Positions 43,732-54,959 of a stretch of DNA of 64,000 bases are shown piece after piece. Origin of the DNA: Syntrophaceae bacterium (lineage in GTDB: Bacteria; Desulfobacterota; Syntrophia; Syntrophales; UBA2192); NCBI GenBank assembly GCA_013177795.1, contig JABLXY010000002.1, positions 62,001 through 126,000 of the forward strand, read 5' to 3'. The position numbers were made by a program, and so were the translations under genes. Numbering within the stretch: position 1 is the stretch's first letter; the number at the start of each line of letters is the position of its first letter. The notes beneath the pieces were generated by a model. That model ran no database searches and was not told the origin of the DNA. It saw only the letters and a program-made list of their open reading frames with translations.

Positions 43732-44779
43732 GGAGCTTGGCAAAGCGTTCCTTCTCCACGGCCTTCTCGAAGGCTTCCTCGGGGCTGATCAGGCGCCGCT
43801 GCAGCAGGTCGGCGATGGAGTCGTCGAGCGAGATCATCCCCATCCGCCTTCCGGTCTGGATGACCGTCATGAGCTGGTAGGTCTTCTGCTCGCGGATCAG
43901 GTTCGCCGCCGCGGGCGTCACCAGGAGGATCTCGAGGGCCGCGATCCGGCCCGGCTTGTCCATGCGCTTGAAGAGGGCCTGCGACATGACCCCCTTGAGC
44001 GACTCCGACAGCGAGGTCCGGATCTGGGACTGCTGGTCCGCGGGGAACATGTCGACGATGCGGTCGATCGTACGCGTGGCACCCATGGTGTGCATGGTCG
44101 AGAGGACCAGGTGGCCCGTGTTGGCCGCCTCGATGGCGAGCATCGTCGTCTCCAGGTCGCGCATTTCGCCGACGAGGATGATGTCCGGGTCCTCGCGCAG
44201 GGCGGCCCTCAGCGCCTTGGCGAAGGACTGCGTGTGCGTCTCCACCTCGCGGTGGTTGATGATGCACTGCTTGGGGTGATGCACGAACTCGATGGGGTCC
44301 TCGATCGTGACGATGTGGCACTTGCGGTTCGCGTTGGCGTGCTCGATGATGGCCGCCAGCGTCGTCGACTTGCCGCTGCCCGTGGGGCCCGTCAGGAGCA
44401 CGAGGCCGCGCGGCAGCATGGCCAGCTGCTTGAGCACCTGCGGCAGGCCCAGCTGGTCGATGGTGAGGACCGTGGAGGGGATTTCGCGGAACACGGCGCC
44501 GATGCCGTTTTTCTGCTTGAAGTAGTTGCAGCGGTAGCGGGCGAGCCCTTCGACCTCGTAGCCGAAGTCCAGGTCGCCCGTCTCCTCGATCTCCTTGCGC
44601 TGGCTGGGGGTGAGGATCTCGAAGAGCATCTCGCGCAGCTCCTCGTCGTCGAGGGGCTCGTCGGCGATCTTTTCCATGTCGCCGCGGACGCGCAGCGCCG
44701 GGGGCGAGCCGGCGAAGAGATGAAGGTCGGAGGCGCCCCGGTCGTGCTGCAGGGCGAACAGGTCGTCGATTCTTGCCAT
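43706..44779 (-). CDS. pilT: Type IV pilus retraction ATPase PilT
   Basis: The 357-aa protein has the N-terminal PAS-like domain (GASDLHLFAGSPPALRVRGDM) and Walker A GPTGSGKS (131-138). The Asp box (CHIVTIEDPIEFVH), Walker B region (DPDIILVGEMRDLETTMLAIEAANTGHLVLSTMHT) and His box are present. The C-terminal AIRNLIRE-like signature of PilT appears as AAANLIREQKTYQL. It drives pilus retraction. PilY1 is also in the window at 56945, but no pilin or assembly operon. Confidence 0.95.
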   Translation of the reverse strand: MARIDDLFALQHDRGASDLHLFAGSPPALRVRGDMEKIADEPLDDEELREMLFEILTPSQRKEIEETGDLDFGYEVEGLARYRCNYFKQKNGIGAVFREIPSTVLTIDQLGLPQVLKQLAMLPRGLVLLTGPTGSGKSTTLAAIIEHANANRKCHIVTIEDPIEFVHHPKQCIINHREVETHTQSFAKALRAALREDPDIILVGEMRDLETTMLAIEAANTGHLVLSTMHTMGATRTIDRIVDMFPADQQSQIRTSLSESLKGVMSQALFKRMDKPGRIAALEILLVTPAAANLIREQKTYQLMTVIQTGRRMGMISLDDSIADLLQRRLISPEEAFEKAVEKERFAKLLKAPPPEF

Positions 44780-44875
44780 AGGTCAGTCCCCTTCCAGGAT
44801 GAGCGTGAAAGAAAATCGGAAAAGCGAGAAGCAATTTTGCAAGTTCTGTGCCCCCAAATTCCCCCGAACAAGTCC

Positions 44876-44905
44876 TTGACAGGGGATTTTCCGCTGGTGT
44901 ATAAA
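44876..44905 (+). promoter_or_regulatory. Sigma-70 promoter of the tRNA-Ala gene
   Basis: TTGACA (44876-44881), 18-bp spacer, TATAAA (44900-44905), about 30 nt before the mature tRNA. Confidence 0.8.
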
Positions 44906-44935
44906 CGGTTCTCCTTCCGACAGTCGGGAAACAGT

Positions 44936-45011
<76 letters not shown>

Positions 45012-45184
45012 TTTCTTTTCCCCTGCCGTCGTTGCCCCGAGTCTGCCGAAGCTGATCATCTTCCTTATTCCTCGATCACGGGTCCCGCGTTGTGCGTCCG
45101 CGCTCGTCCGTGCCGCAGGTGCGGTGCTTGCTGGCGTTGGGGTCGGCGGCGGTTGCGCCGCCTATCACTTCGCAGGGAGGAGTT

Positions 45185-45538
45185 ATGAAGAAGTGGATGA
45201 TTTACCTGTCGGCGGTCATTGCCTTTGCGGCGTTCTCGGGCCTGGCCCCTGACCCCGCCTTTGCCCAGAGCAAGAAGGCGAAGAAGGACGAGGAAAAAAA
45301 GGAGTGGACCCAGAAGGACCGCGAGGACCGCTACAAACAGCAAAGTCAGAAAATCGACAGGCAGGCGGAGCAGAAGAAGGAGCGTCTCCGTGACAACCCC
45401 CCGAAGACCCGGCTCGGAACTACGGACCAGTCGGAACTGAGGAGGCGCGAGGCCGCCATCGACAAGGAGGCTGCCGACCGGAAGAAGAACCTGAAAGACC
45501 ACCTCGACAACCCGAAGGCGGGTCCCTACAGGAAGTAG
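45185..45538 (+). CDS. Small exported, highly charged protein
   Basis: The 117-aa precursor has a signal peptide (MKKWMIYLSAVIAFAAFSG...AFA). Its mature part is almost entirely Lys, Glu, Asp, Arg and Gln, forming a predicted helix or coiled coil (KIDRQAEQKKERLRDN, RREAAIDKEAADRKKNLKDHLDN). The family is not recognised. The start is behind gggaggag and a strong terminator follows, so it is a single-gene unit. Confidence 0.7.
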   Translation: MKKWMIYLSAVIAFAAFSGLAPDPAFAQSKKAKKDEEKKEWTQKDREDRYKQQSQKIDRQAEQKKERLRDNPPKTRLGTTDQSELRRREAAIDKEAADRKKNLKDHLDNPKAGPYRK

Positions 45539-45571
45539 CGAGGCCGGGAATCAAATCCGGCGAGAAAAGAG

Positions 45572-45598
45572 GGCCGCGGCCGACCGCGGCCTTTTTTT
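45572..45598 (+). terminator. Rho-independent terminator
   Basis: GGCCGCGG (45572-45579) pairs with CCGCGGCC (45584-45591), 4-nt loop, then seven Ts. Confidence 0.93.
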
Positions 45599-45889
45599 CT
45601 GCGTGCGCTCCTGCGGGGAACCGCCGCCGGAACGGACCCTCCCATTTTGGAGCAATCTAAAATCTGCTTCATATTCAAGACATTGCCGATTCGAAGGCCG
45701 TTTTGGGACGCCCCCCGGCTCCGGGCCGGTTCGGGCCGTCTTGCCCATGATATTGCATAACATCCCGATTTGAATAGCATAACGGCGATCCGGCACTCCT
45801 GCTCCGCGTCCGGCATGCCCTGTGCCTCATGGGATGGCAAGGCCGGACGCACATGGTACCGGCAAGAACCACAAGGAGGTCCAGCCGAG
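45599..45889. other. Intergenic stretch upstream of the 100-aa hypothetical gene
   Basis: This region of 291 nt is less GC-rich than its surroundings between 45640 and 45790. I see no gene, repeat or clear promoter in it; the open frame upstream of 45890 is not convincing. Confidence 0.5.
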
Positions 45890-46192
45890 ATGGAACGACG
45901 AGGAACCGATCAGGGCATCCAGGAGATATCGCTCGACCGTGTCGTCCTGTACCCTCACCTGCAGGGGGTCATCGGCGAGAAGTACTGCACGGCCAACCGG
46001 ATCATCGTGCTGGAGGACACCCCCTCCGAGATCAGGGTCGCCATGCCGCAACGGTCCCTTCCCTGTGTCGACGAGCTCCGCAAGGTCCTGCCGCGCAGCA
46101 AGTCGATCCGCCCCTGCCTTGCGGACGAGATCGATATCGAGTGGGTCTTCATGCGGGGGTATGACCTCTACGCGCTGAATCACTCCAACTGA
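45890..46192 (+). CDS. Hypothetical protein, 100 aa
   Basis: This is a soluble 100-aa protein starting at an ATG behind acaaggaggt. It has the run SLDRVVLYPHLQGVIGEKYCTANRIIVLEDTPSEIRVAMPQRS, then CVDELRKVLPRSKSIRPCLADEIDIEWVFMRGYDLY. The strand-helix pattern with a hydrophobic VL-x-AMP segment recalls the N-terminal domain of GspE/MshE proteins, but similarity is too weak to name. It lies 166 nt before the giant PAS kinase. Confidence 0.6.
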   Translation: MERRGTDQGIQEISLDRVVLYPHLQGVIGEKYCTANRIIVLEDTPSEIRVAMPQRSLPCVDELRKVLPRSKSIRPCLADEIDIEWVFMRGYDLYALNHSN

Positions 46193-46358
46193 ATCCCCGC
46201 CGGCCTCCGGGTCCGCCGGCCCCGCGGCGGGGCAGCGCCCGGCGGGCCGGTCGGCCGTCTGCCCGGCCCCTCAATTTTCTTTCCCCGCGCCGTCCGGTTC
46301 GAGTTTTGCATTACGAACGTCGTGTTGTCGAATTTTCCCTCCGGAAACGGCGAAAACG

Positions 46359-49300
46359 ATGCAAAAGCCGAAGTATGAGAAACTCTCGAAGAAGGACCTG
46401 ATCGAGAAGCTGATCGATGCCGAAAAGCGGCTGCAAAAGGCCGTCTCGGCGGACAGGCCGGCCCGGCGCCCCGCCATAAACCGTTCATCGGGCAGTCGCC
46501 CCGATGCGGGCCCGCGTCAGGAGCGTGCGAAACCCGCCCCCGCGGTTCCGCCTGCCGGGCAGGACGTCAAATCGGCGTCGGAGAGCGATTGCGCCGTCCT
46601 CGGCCGCGACGGCCGGATCCGCAGGCTCTACCGGGTCGTCAAGGACATCCGGGACGATGACGGCAACCCCGTGTTCTCCGAGGGCGCGCTCTACGAGATC
46701 AGCCGGAAGCCCGGCACGGCCGCCGGGACGGGGGACGCGCACGATTCGCCGGGTGAGTCGGACCGGACGGAGCTGATCTGCCGGTTCAAGCCCAACGGCA
46801 CCCTGACCTACGTCAACGAGGCCTACTGCCGGTACTTCGGCCTCGAGAAAGCCGACCTGCAGGGGCGCAACGTCCTGCTCTCCGTCTCCGAGGCCGACCG
46901 CGAGAATGTCTACTCCCGCCTGCAGGGGCTCAGGCCGGAGCGCCCCGTCGACACCGTCGAATACCGCGTGGAGAACGCGTTCGGCGACATCCTGTGGAAC
47001 CAGTGGACGTACCGGGCCCTGTTCGACGACAGCGGCAACGTCCTGGAGTACCAGTCTGTGGGGCGGGACATCACGTTCCGCAAATACACCCAGGAGGTCC
47101 TGGAAAAACGGGCCGCCATCCTCGAGGCCGTCACCTATGCCGCCGAGGTCTTTTTGAAGAGCGACTCCTGGCGGGAACGGATCGAACGGGTCCTGGAGCG
47201 CTTCGGCGCCGCCATGAACGCCTCCCACGTCTTCCTCTGCGAGAACCGCGTCGGCGGTGGGGGCGAGATCGCCGTTCTGCGCAGCTATGAGTGGCATGCC
47301 CCCCGGGCCCGCGGGGCGCGCGGCCGGCGGAAGCTCCTGCGGAACTCGAAACTGGCCGTCCGCTTCTCGGAGTGGGTCTACGCCAAGAGCGAGGGAAGGC
47401 CCATCTACGGGTCCATCGGCAGCTTCCCCGAACAGGTCGTGGGGGAACTGGAGCTCGACAGGCAGATGGCCATCGCCGTCGTCCCGATCCTGTCGGGCGA
47501 GCGCTGGTGGGGCTTCATCGGGTTTGCCGATTACACGGGGGAAACCGAGTGGAGTGAAGACGAGATCGCACCCCTCGGGGCCGCATCGGAGATCCTCGGA
47601 GCCGCCATCGAGCGCGAGGAAAGGGAGCGGGCCCTCCGGGAGACCCATGCCGCCCTCCGCGACCGGGAGCGCTTCCTCGCCGGGGTCTTCGACGCCATCC
47701 AGGACGGCATCATGGTGGTGGCGCCCGACATGACGATCCTGCGCGTCAACAAGACGGTCGAAGATCGGTTTCCCCACGTCAGGCCGATTGCGGGCAGGAA
47801 GTGCCACGAGGCCTTTTACGGCAGGAGACGGCCCTGCACGGGCTGTCAGACCCTGAAGACCCTCGAAACGCGAAAGGCCGCCTCGGGGGTCCATCCCATC
47901 GCGGGTGCCGACGGGGAGAACAAGGGGTGGGTCGAGGTGTTCAGCTACCCCTTGATCAATCACGACACCGGGGCACTCGAGGGCGTGATCGAGTACTCCC
48001 GGGACATCACGGAACGCAGGAAGGCGGAAGAGGCCCGTCGGCTTAGCGAGAAACGGCTCAGGCAGTTCATCGACTCGTCCCGGGACATCATCTTCCTCAA
48101 GGACGACGCCCTGCGCTACCTCTTCATGAACCGTGCGTGCTGCGAGCTTTGCGGCACCCGGGAAGAGGACGTCAGGGGACGCACGGATTTCGAGATCTTC
48201 CCCGAGGAATCGGCACGCATGTTCCGGGAAGGGGATCTGGCCGCCCTGTCCGGCGGAGGCAGCGCGACGGCCCAGGACCTGCACTTCAACGGACGGTTCC
48301 TCGAGGTCACGAAATTCCCCGTCGATCTCGGCGAGGGCCGGATGGGCGTGGGCGGGGTCGTGCGTGACGTGACGGAGCGGCGGCAGGCCGAGGAGGCCCT
48401 GCGGGCCAGCGAGGAACGCTACCGTGAAATGGCCGATCTGCTGCCCGTGGGCATCTACGAGGCGGATTTCGGCGGCACCTTCACCTACGCCAACGCGAAG
48501 GCTATGCAGCTCTTCGGCTACGGGGAGGACGAGGTCCGGCAGGGGATTCATTTCCTCCGGGTCATCGCCCCCGAGGAGCGCGAGGTTGCCGTGATGCGGT
48601 CGCAGGGCGTCCGCCAGGGCAAGGACGTCATAAACGCGGAGTACACCTTTCTCCGCAAGGACGGCAGCCGGTTCCCCGGCCTGCTGCTGGCGCGGCCCCT
48701 GGTCCGGGACGGCCGCATCGTGGGGTCCACGGGGGTCGTGACGGATATCACGGAACTCAAGCAGGCCCAGCAGACGCTGCGGGAAAACGAGGCCAAGCTG
48801 CAAAGCATCCTCCAGGCGGCCCCGATCGGCATCTCCTTCGGTGAAAGACGCACCCCGAAGTGGGTCAACGACCGATACCAGGAGATGACCGGGTACGGAG
48901 CGGAAGAGCTGGTGGGGAACTCCGCCCGGATCCTCTATGACAGCGACGAGGAGTTCCTCCGCGTGGGAGAGGAGTTCTACCGGGGCATCGAGCGCGGCGC
49001 GATCGGGACGGCGGAGACCCGCTGGACGAGAAAGGACGGCTCGACAATCGACGTGCTGCTGAGCATGGCACCCGTCTTCCCCGGCGACGAGAGCAAGGGG
49101 GTCGTCGTCACGGCCCTCGACGTCACGGAGCAGAAACGGGCCGAGGCCGCCCTGCGTGCCAGCGAGGCCCGGTACCGGGAACTTGCCGATCACCTGCCCG
49201 TCGGCATCTACGAGGCGGACTTCCATGGGTTGGTGCACTACGCCAACAACGCCTCACTGGAGATGTTCGGGTACTCCGCCGAGGAAGTGGCGGCGGGGGT

Positions 49301-51569
49301 CAACTTCAGCACCGTCGTTGCTCCCGAGGACCGGGAGCTGATGCTTCGAAACATGAAGCTGATCCGGGAAGGAACACCGCTTGTTTACCAGGAGTACACG
49401 ATGCTCCGCAGGGACGGCAGCCGCTTCCCGGCGCTGACGCGGTCGAGGCCGCTCGTCCGGGACGGCCGCATCGCCGGCTCGACGGGCATCGTCACGGACA
49501 TCAGCGAGCTCAAGCAGGCCCAGGAGGCCCTGCGGAAGAACGAGGCCCTGCTTGCGAGCATTCTCCGCACGGCCCCCATCGGCGTGGGCATGGTCAAGGG
49601 CCAGGTCCTGGGCTGGGTCAACGAGGGGATGACCGCGCTCACGGGACACGAAGGCCATGAACTCAGGAACCAGAGCATCCGCATCCTCTACCCCGACCGC
49701 GAGGAGTACGAACGGGTGGGCAGGGAATTGCATGCGGGAATCAGGGCCGGGATGGGAGGATCGGTCGAGACGCGCTGGAGGCGCAAGGACGGCGCCGTCA
49801 TCGACGTCCACCTGAGTGCCGCCCCGATCGATCCGAAGAGCCCGGATGCCGGGGCCGTCTTCACGGCCCTGGACATCACGGCGCAGAAGAAGGCCGCCCG
49901 AATCCTGCTCTTCGCCAAGCAGGACCTCGAGAAGCAGGTCGCCGAGCAGACCCGGGAGCTCGACGTGGCCAACATGCTGCTGCGGATCGAGCTCGAGGAG
50001 CACCGCAAGACCGAGGAGGCCCTCGTCAAGAGCGAGCAGCTCTACCGGGCCATCGTCGAGGACCAGACGGAGATCATCTGCCGCTTCGGGCCCGACGGGA
50101 CGATCTCCTTCGTCAACGAGGCCTTCTGCCGCTATTTCGGACAGGACCGCGACAGGGTTCTCGGGTCGCGCTACCTGCCGTCGATCCCGCGCGAGGACCG
50201 AAAGAAACTCTGGGCGGCCTACGGCGCCCTGGCCCCGGATCGGCCCGTCTTCCAGCTGGAGCTGCGCGTCGGGGCACCCGACGGAACGCTGCGCTGGCTG
50301 CAGTGGACCAGCCGGGCCATCTACGATGAGGCCGGGGCCCTTGTCGAGCACCAGGGCGTGGGCCGGGACATCACGGACCGCGTCCGCTCGGAGCAGCAGA
50401 TCCGGGAGAGCCGCAACACGCTCCGGTCGGTTTTCGACGGCATCTCCGACCCGCTGCTCATGGTCCGTGAGGACATGACGGTCATCATGCTCAACCGGGC
50501 GGCCCTGCAGTTCCTCGGCGCCACGCTCTACCGGGAGATGATCGGGGCCCCCTGCGTGGAGCCCTTCCGGCAGCGTTACGGCCAGGAGGAGGTCAACCTC
50601 ATCCAGGCCGCCATCGCCGGGCAGGAGCCGGCCCGCTGGGAGCTGGCGACGAAGGGGGATGCCGCCCGGTACGAGGAGGTGTTCGTCTATCCGGTTCACG
50701 CCGTGGCGGCCGGCGACAGCATGGCCATCATCCGCATCACCGACCGGACGAGGCAGCGCCTGATGGAGAGGGAGCTGATCCAGAGCGAAAAGCTCGCCTC
50801 CCTGGGGCTGCTGGTCTCCGGGATCGTCCACGAGATCAACAACCCGAACAACTTCATCAGCTTCAACATGCCGATCCTGCGCGACTACATCCGGGAGATC
50901 CTGCCTGTCCTGGACGAGCACGCCGCGAAGAACCCCGCCTACGAGGTCCAGGGCATGCCGTACGCGGATTTCCGCGAGGACGTGCTGAAGCTGCTGGAGA
51001 ACATCGAGCACGGCTCCACGCGGATCAACGCCACCGTGGCCAAGCTCAAGGAATTCGCGCGCAAGCGGGACGACAAGGGTGCCCGGCCTATCCGGCCCAC
51101 GGAGGTCGTGGAACGCGCCGTCGCCATCTGCCACACGCAGATCCGAAAAACGGTGCGGACCTTCGAGGTGGACGTGCAGCAGGACATGCCCGGGATGGTC
51201 ACCGACCCCGACGCCATCGAGCAGCCCCTCATCAACCTGCTGATCAACGCCGCCCAGGCGGCGGACAAGCCGGATTCCCGCATCCGGCTCACCGTGCGGC
51301 GGAGGGAGAACGGCGGGGGGCTCGTCATCGAGGTTGAGGACAACGGCTGCGGGATGGACCGCAAGACGGCCTCCCGCATCTTCGACCCCTTCTTCACGAC
51401 AAAGGCGGAGGGGCTGGGCACGGGCCTGGGGCTCTACATCTCGAAGAACCTCATCGAGTCCGCCGGCGGCTCCATCGCCGTGGACAGCGAGATCGGCCGG
51501 GGCACGACCTTCCGCGTCGTGCTGCCCGACCTGACGGATCAACGGGGCGCGGGCAAACCAACCGAGTAA
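46359..51569 (+). CDS. Giant multi-PAS/GAF sensor histidine kinase (1736 aa)
   Basis: This soluble protein has a basic N-terminus, about nine PAS/PAC modules and one GAF (about 260-430). It ends in HisKA with GIVHEINNPNNFISF (His1491) and HATPase_c (LINLLINAAQAA, DNGCGM, FDPFFTTK, GTGLGLY). One PAS (about 440-550) has a Cys cluster (KCHEAFYGRRRPCTGCQT). Two sets of modules are internal duplicates: the ADLLPVGIYEADF/QAAPIG pair is repeated as ADHLPVGIYEADF/RTAPIG, and the first PAS (LICRFKPNGTLTYVNEAYCRYFG) resembles the eighth (IICRFGPDGTISFVNEAFCRYFG). It is followed 16 nt later by a sigma-54 activator, its likely partner. Confidence 0.93.
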   Translation: MQKPKYEKLSKKDLIEKLIDAEKRLQKAVSADRPARRPAINRSSGSRPDAGPRQERAKPAPAVPPAGQDVKSASESDCAVLGRDGRIRRLYRVVKDIRDDDGNPVFSEGALYEISRKPGTAAGTGDAHDSPGESDRTELICRFKPNGTLTYVNEAYCRYFGLEKADLQGRNVLLSVSEADRENVYSRLQGLRPERPVDTVEYRVENAFGDILWNQWTYRALFDDSGNVLEYQSVGRDITFRKYTQEVLEKRAAILEAVTYAAEVFLKSDSWRERIERVLERFGAAMNASHVFLCENRVGGGGEIAVLRSYEWHAPRARGARGRRKLLRNSKLAVRFSEWVYAKSEGRPIYGSIGSFPEQVVGELELDRQMAIAVVPILSGERWWGFIGFADYTGETEWSEDEIAPLGAASEILGAAIEREERERALRETHAALRDRERFLAGVFDAIQDGIMVVAPDMTILRVNKTVEDRFPHVRPIAGRKCHEAFYGRRRPCTGCQTLKTLETRKAASGVHPIAGADGENKGWVEVFSYPLINHDTGALEGVIEYSRDITERRKAEEARRLSEKRLRQFIDSSRDIIFLKDDALRYLFMNRACCELCGTREEDVRGRTDFEIFPEESARMFREGDLAALSGGGSATAQDLHFNGRFLEVTKFPVDLGEGRMGVGGVVRDVTERRQAEEALRASEERYREMADLLPVGIYEADFGGTFTYANAKAMQLFGYGEDEVRQGIHFLRVIAPEEREVAVMRSQGVRQGKDVINAEYTFLRKDGSRFPGLLLARPLVRDGRIVGSTGVVTDITELKQAQQTLRENEAKLQSILQAAPIGISFGERRTPKWVNDRYQEMTGYGAEELVGNSARILYDSDEEFLRVGEEFYRGIERGAIGTAETRWTRKDGSTIDVLLSMAPVFPGDESKGVVVTALDVTEQKRAEAALRASEARYRELADHLPVGIYEADFHGLVHYANNASLEMFGYSAEEVAAGVNFSTVVAPEDRELMLRNMKLIREGTPLVYQEYTMLRRDGSRFPALTRSRPLVRDGRIAGSTGIVTDISELKQAQEALRKNEALLASILRTAPIGVGMVKGQVLGWVNEGMTALTGHEGHELRNQSIRILYPDREEYERVGRELHAGIRAGMGGSVETRWRRKDGAVIDVHLSAAPIDPKSPDAGAVFTALDITAQKKAARILLFAKQDLEKQVAEQTRELDVANMLLRIELEEHRKTEEALVKSEQLYRAIVEDQTEIICRFGPDGTISFVNEAFCRYFGQDRDRVLGSRYLPSIPREDRKKLWAAYGALAPDRPVFQLELRVGAPDGTLRWLQWTSRAIYDEAGALVEHQGVGRDITDRVRSEQQIRESRNTLRSVFDGISDPLLMVREDMTVIMLNRAALQFLGATLYREMIGAPCVEPFRQRYGQEEVNLIQAAIAGQEPARWELATKGDAARYEEVFVYPVHAVAAGDSMAIIRITDRTRQRLMERELIQSEKLASLGLLVSGIVHEINNPNNFISFNMPILRDYIREILPVLDEHAAKNPAYEVQGMPYADFREDVLKLLENIEHGSTRINATVAKLKEFARKRDDKGARPIRPTEVVERAVAICHTQIRKTVRTFEVDVQQDMPGMVTDPDAIEQPLINLLINAAQAADKPDSRIRLTVRRRENGGGLVIEVEDNGCGMDRKTASRIFDPFFTTKAEGLGTGLGLYISKNLIESAGGSIAVDSEIGRGTTFRVVLPDLTDQRGAGKPTE

Positions 51570-51585
51570 AGAGGAGTCTGGACAC

Positions 51586-52953
<1,368 letters not shown>

Positions 52954-53311
52954 ACCCCTTGAAACTCCATCACGATCCGGGCCGGCCACGAGCGGGGCCT
53001 TTTCCCGCACGACGCGTGGGGTGACCCGGGAGCGCTGGCCTTAGACGTGATGTCCTGCCTATCGAGCCGGTGCGATCCGGCGGCTTCCCTGCCGGACCAT
53101 CCCGGATCGGCACACTTTCTCTTCCTGCCCGAAAAGATTCGGTTTTTCCCCCTTCACCGGTCCATTGCGGCACAGGCCGCCTTCGCCCCGGCCGGGCCCG
53201 CCCACTTCCGTAATCATCCAACTCTTCGTAATTGCTGATGAAATTGTTTCGTACGCATTTGGTACGAGCGGTGCTCTGCATGGCGGCAACCCACGCAGCC
53301 GAGGTGAGGCC
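52954..53311. other. Intergenic region between the two regulatory pairs
   Basis: This 358-nt stretch contains a GC-rich imperfect hairpin at about 52978-53002 followed by TTTT, which may terminate the upstream operon. No gene is convincing. The AT-rich part around 53210-53270 probably holds the promoter of the next operon. Confidence 0.45.
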
Positions 53312-54955
53312 ATGTCAGACAGAAACTTTACGGGACGTGACCCGGACCGCACGGCAAGCCGGATCGAGACCGTTCCCGGCGGGGAGAGCGGCGATGGGGC
53401 GGCGAATCGGCCCGAAGGGAATCCTGCCGGGACATCCGGGGATTCGCCCCTGCCTGCGCCGCACGACGCATGCCGGGCGTTCATGGAGCAGCTTCCGTTC
53501 GGCGTCCTTACGGCGCGGCCCGACTACACCGTGGATTACGTCAACGGAAAATTCGTGGAGATGTTCGGGTACGGGATCGACGAAATCCCCGACATCCGCT
53601 CCTGGTTCGATACCTTTGCGCACAAGCCCGTGTCGAACGGCATGCTCGATCAGCTCTTCCGCGGCCGGACCCCGCGGACGGCGGGGATCCACCGGGAGAC
53701 GGTGATCGCCGTCCGGACCCGGCAGGGCGGCAGACGCCTGTGCCAGGTCCACTTCGTGGGCCTTGCCGACGGACGCCTGCTGACGACTTACGAAAATGTG
53801 GCCGATCGGGGCCGCATCGAGTCGGAGCTGCAGTACACGAAAATCGACTCGGTGGGCATTCTCACCGGCGGCCTTGCCCTCATCCTGGACGGGATCGCCG
53901 AGGGTCTCCGGGAGCTGCTGGAGACCATCCAGGGGCAGAACACCCCCGTCGTCAGGAAGCTGCAGGCCATCGAGCAGGAGTCGCAATCCGCCAGGGAACT
54001 GCTGCAGAAGATCCGGGGATTTGCCGGCGGCCCGGTGAACGGGGGCCGGCCGGTCGACCTCAAGGAGATCATCCGCAAGACCTCCACCGTCTTCGCCAAC
54101 ACCCGGGGCGGGATCACCGTGCGGCGGAAGCTCGACGAGAAGCTCTGGCCCGTCGACGTCGACCGGGTCCAGCTCGAGAAGATGTTCATCCACCTCTACT
54201 TTCATCTGCAGCAGGTCTCCCCGGCGTGTTCCGAGTTCCACATCGAGGCCGAAAACGTTTGCCTCTTCGCGCCGGAATCCACGCTCTACCGGGTCAAGCC
54301 GGGCAAGTACGCGAAGGTGAGCCTGTCGGCAGGCGCCCTGACGCAGGCGCAGACCGGGCGGCCGAGGGCGCTGCGCCTCTCGGCGCTCATGAACGACGCC
54401 GGGCTGCGCGACAACCTGAGCCTGACCTACGCGCAGTGCATCGTGCAGGGTCACGGCGGGGTCGTGACCCTCAGCGGGGACGAGCGGGCCCCGTCGGCGA
54501 TGCACATCCTGCTGCCGGCCGCAGGGCCGGCGTCCCCCGAATCCGCTGCCCGGCCGGCGGCCGGGTCGTCGGGCGAAACGATACTCCTGGTCGATGACGA
54601 CGAGGTCCTCACCGGCCTGCTCCGCGAGATCCTGGAGGCCGCGGGCTACCAGGTGCTGACGGCGTCCAGCGGCCGCGAGGCCCTCGAGATCTACGAGGCC
54701 TGGGGAGGCGACATCGACCTCGTGCTGCTCGACATGATCATGCCCGGCATGGGCGGCACGGAGACCTTCAGGAAGTTGAAGGAAATGGACCCGGGGGTGT
54801 CCGTGCTCATCATCAGCGGCTACAGCCTGCCCGACGAGGTCCGGGAACTCCTCGCGCAGGGCTGCAGGGGGTTCCTGCAGAAGCCCTTCCAGATTCCAGA
54901 CCTGTTCGATGCGGTGCGGCGGGCGATCCGCCGCGACCGCGGAAAGAGAGGATAG
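53312..54955 (+). CDS. Degenerate hybrid histidine kinase: PAS, pseudo-kinase core, intact receiver
   Basis: The 547-aa protein has a PAS domain (about 55-165) and a region aligning with the HisKA/HATPase of the gene at 1-1250. Where that has [18 protein letters not shown], this has KIDSVGILTGGLALILDG, so the phosphoacceptor His is Leu190. The N box Asn residues are replaced (FIHLYFHLQQ), and no G1 or GxGLGL remains. The C-terminal receiver (about 425-540) is intact: LLVDDDE, LLDMIMPG and QKPF. It cannot autophosphorylate by the usual route; it may bind a partner kinase or accept phosphate from one. A LuxR gene follows 4 nt later. The start is behind gaggtgagg. Confidence 0.85.
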   Translation: MSDRNFTGRDPDRTASRIETVPGGESGDGAANRPEGNPAGTSGDSPLPAPHDACRAFMEQLPFGVLTARPDYTVDYVNGKFVEMFGYGIDEIPDIRSWFDTFAHKPVSNGMLDQLFRGRTPRTAGIHRETVIAVRTRQGGRRLCQVHFVGLADGRLLTTYENVADRGRIESELQYTKIDSVGILTGGLALILDGIAEGLRELLETIQGQNTPVVRKLQAIEQESQSARELLQKIRGFAGGPVNGGRPVDLKEIIRKTSTVFANTRGGITVRRKLDEKLWPVDVDRVQLEKMFIHLYFHLQQVSPACSEFHIEAENVCLFAPESTLYRVKPGKYAKVSLSAGALTQAQTGRPRALRLSALMNDAGLRDNLSLTYAQCIVQGHGGVVTLSGDERAPSAMHILLPAAGPASPESAARPAAGSSGETILLVDDDEVLTGLLREILEAAGYQVLTASSGREALEIYEAWGGDIDLVLLDMIMPGMGGTETFRKLKEMDPGVSVLIISGYSLPDEVRELLAQGCRGFLQKPFQIPDLFDAVRRAIRRDRGKRG

Positions 54956-54959
54956 AGCC

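Noticed and set aside
46485-49238. 917-aa open frame opposite the giant PAS kinase
   Set aside because: Antisense shadow; the repeated peptide pieces simply reflect the duplicated PAS modules.
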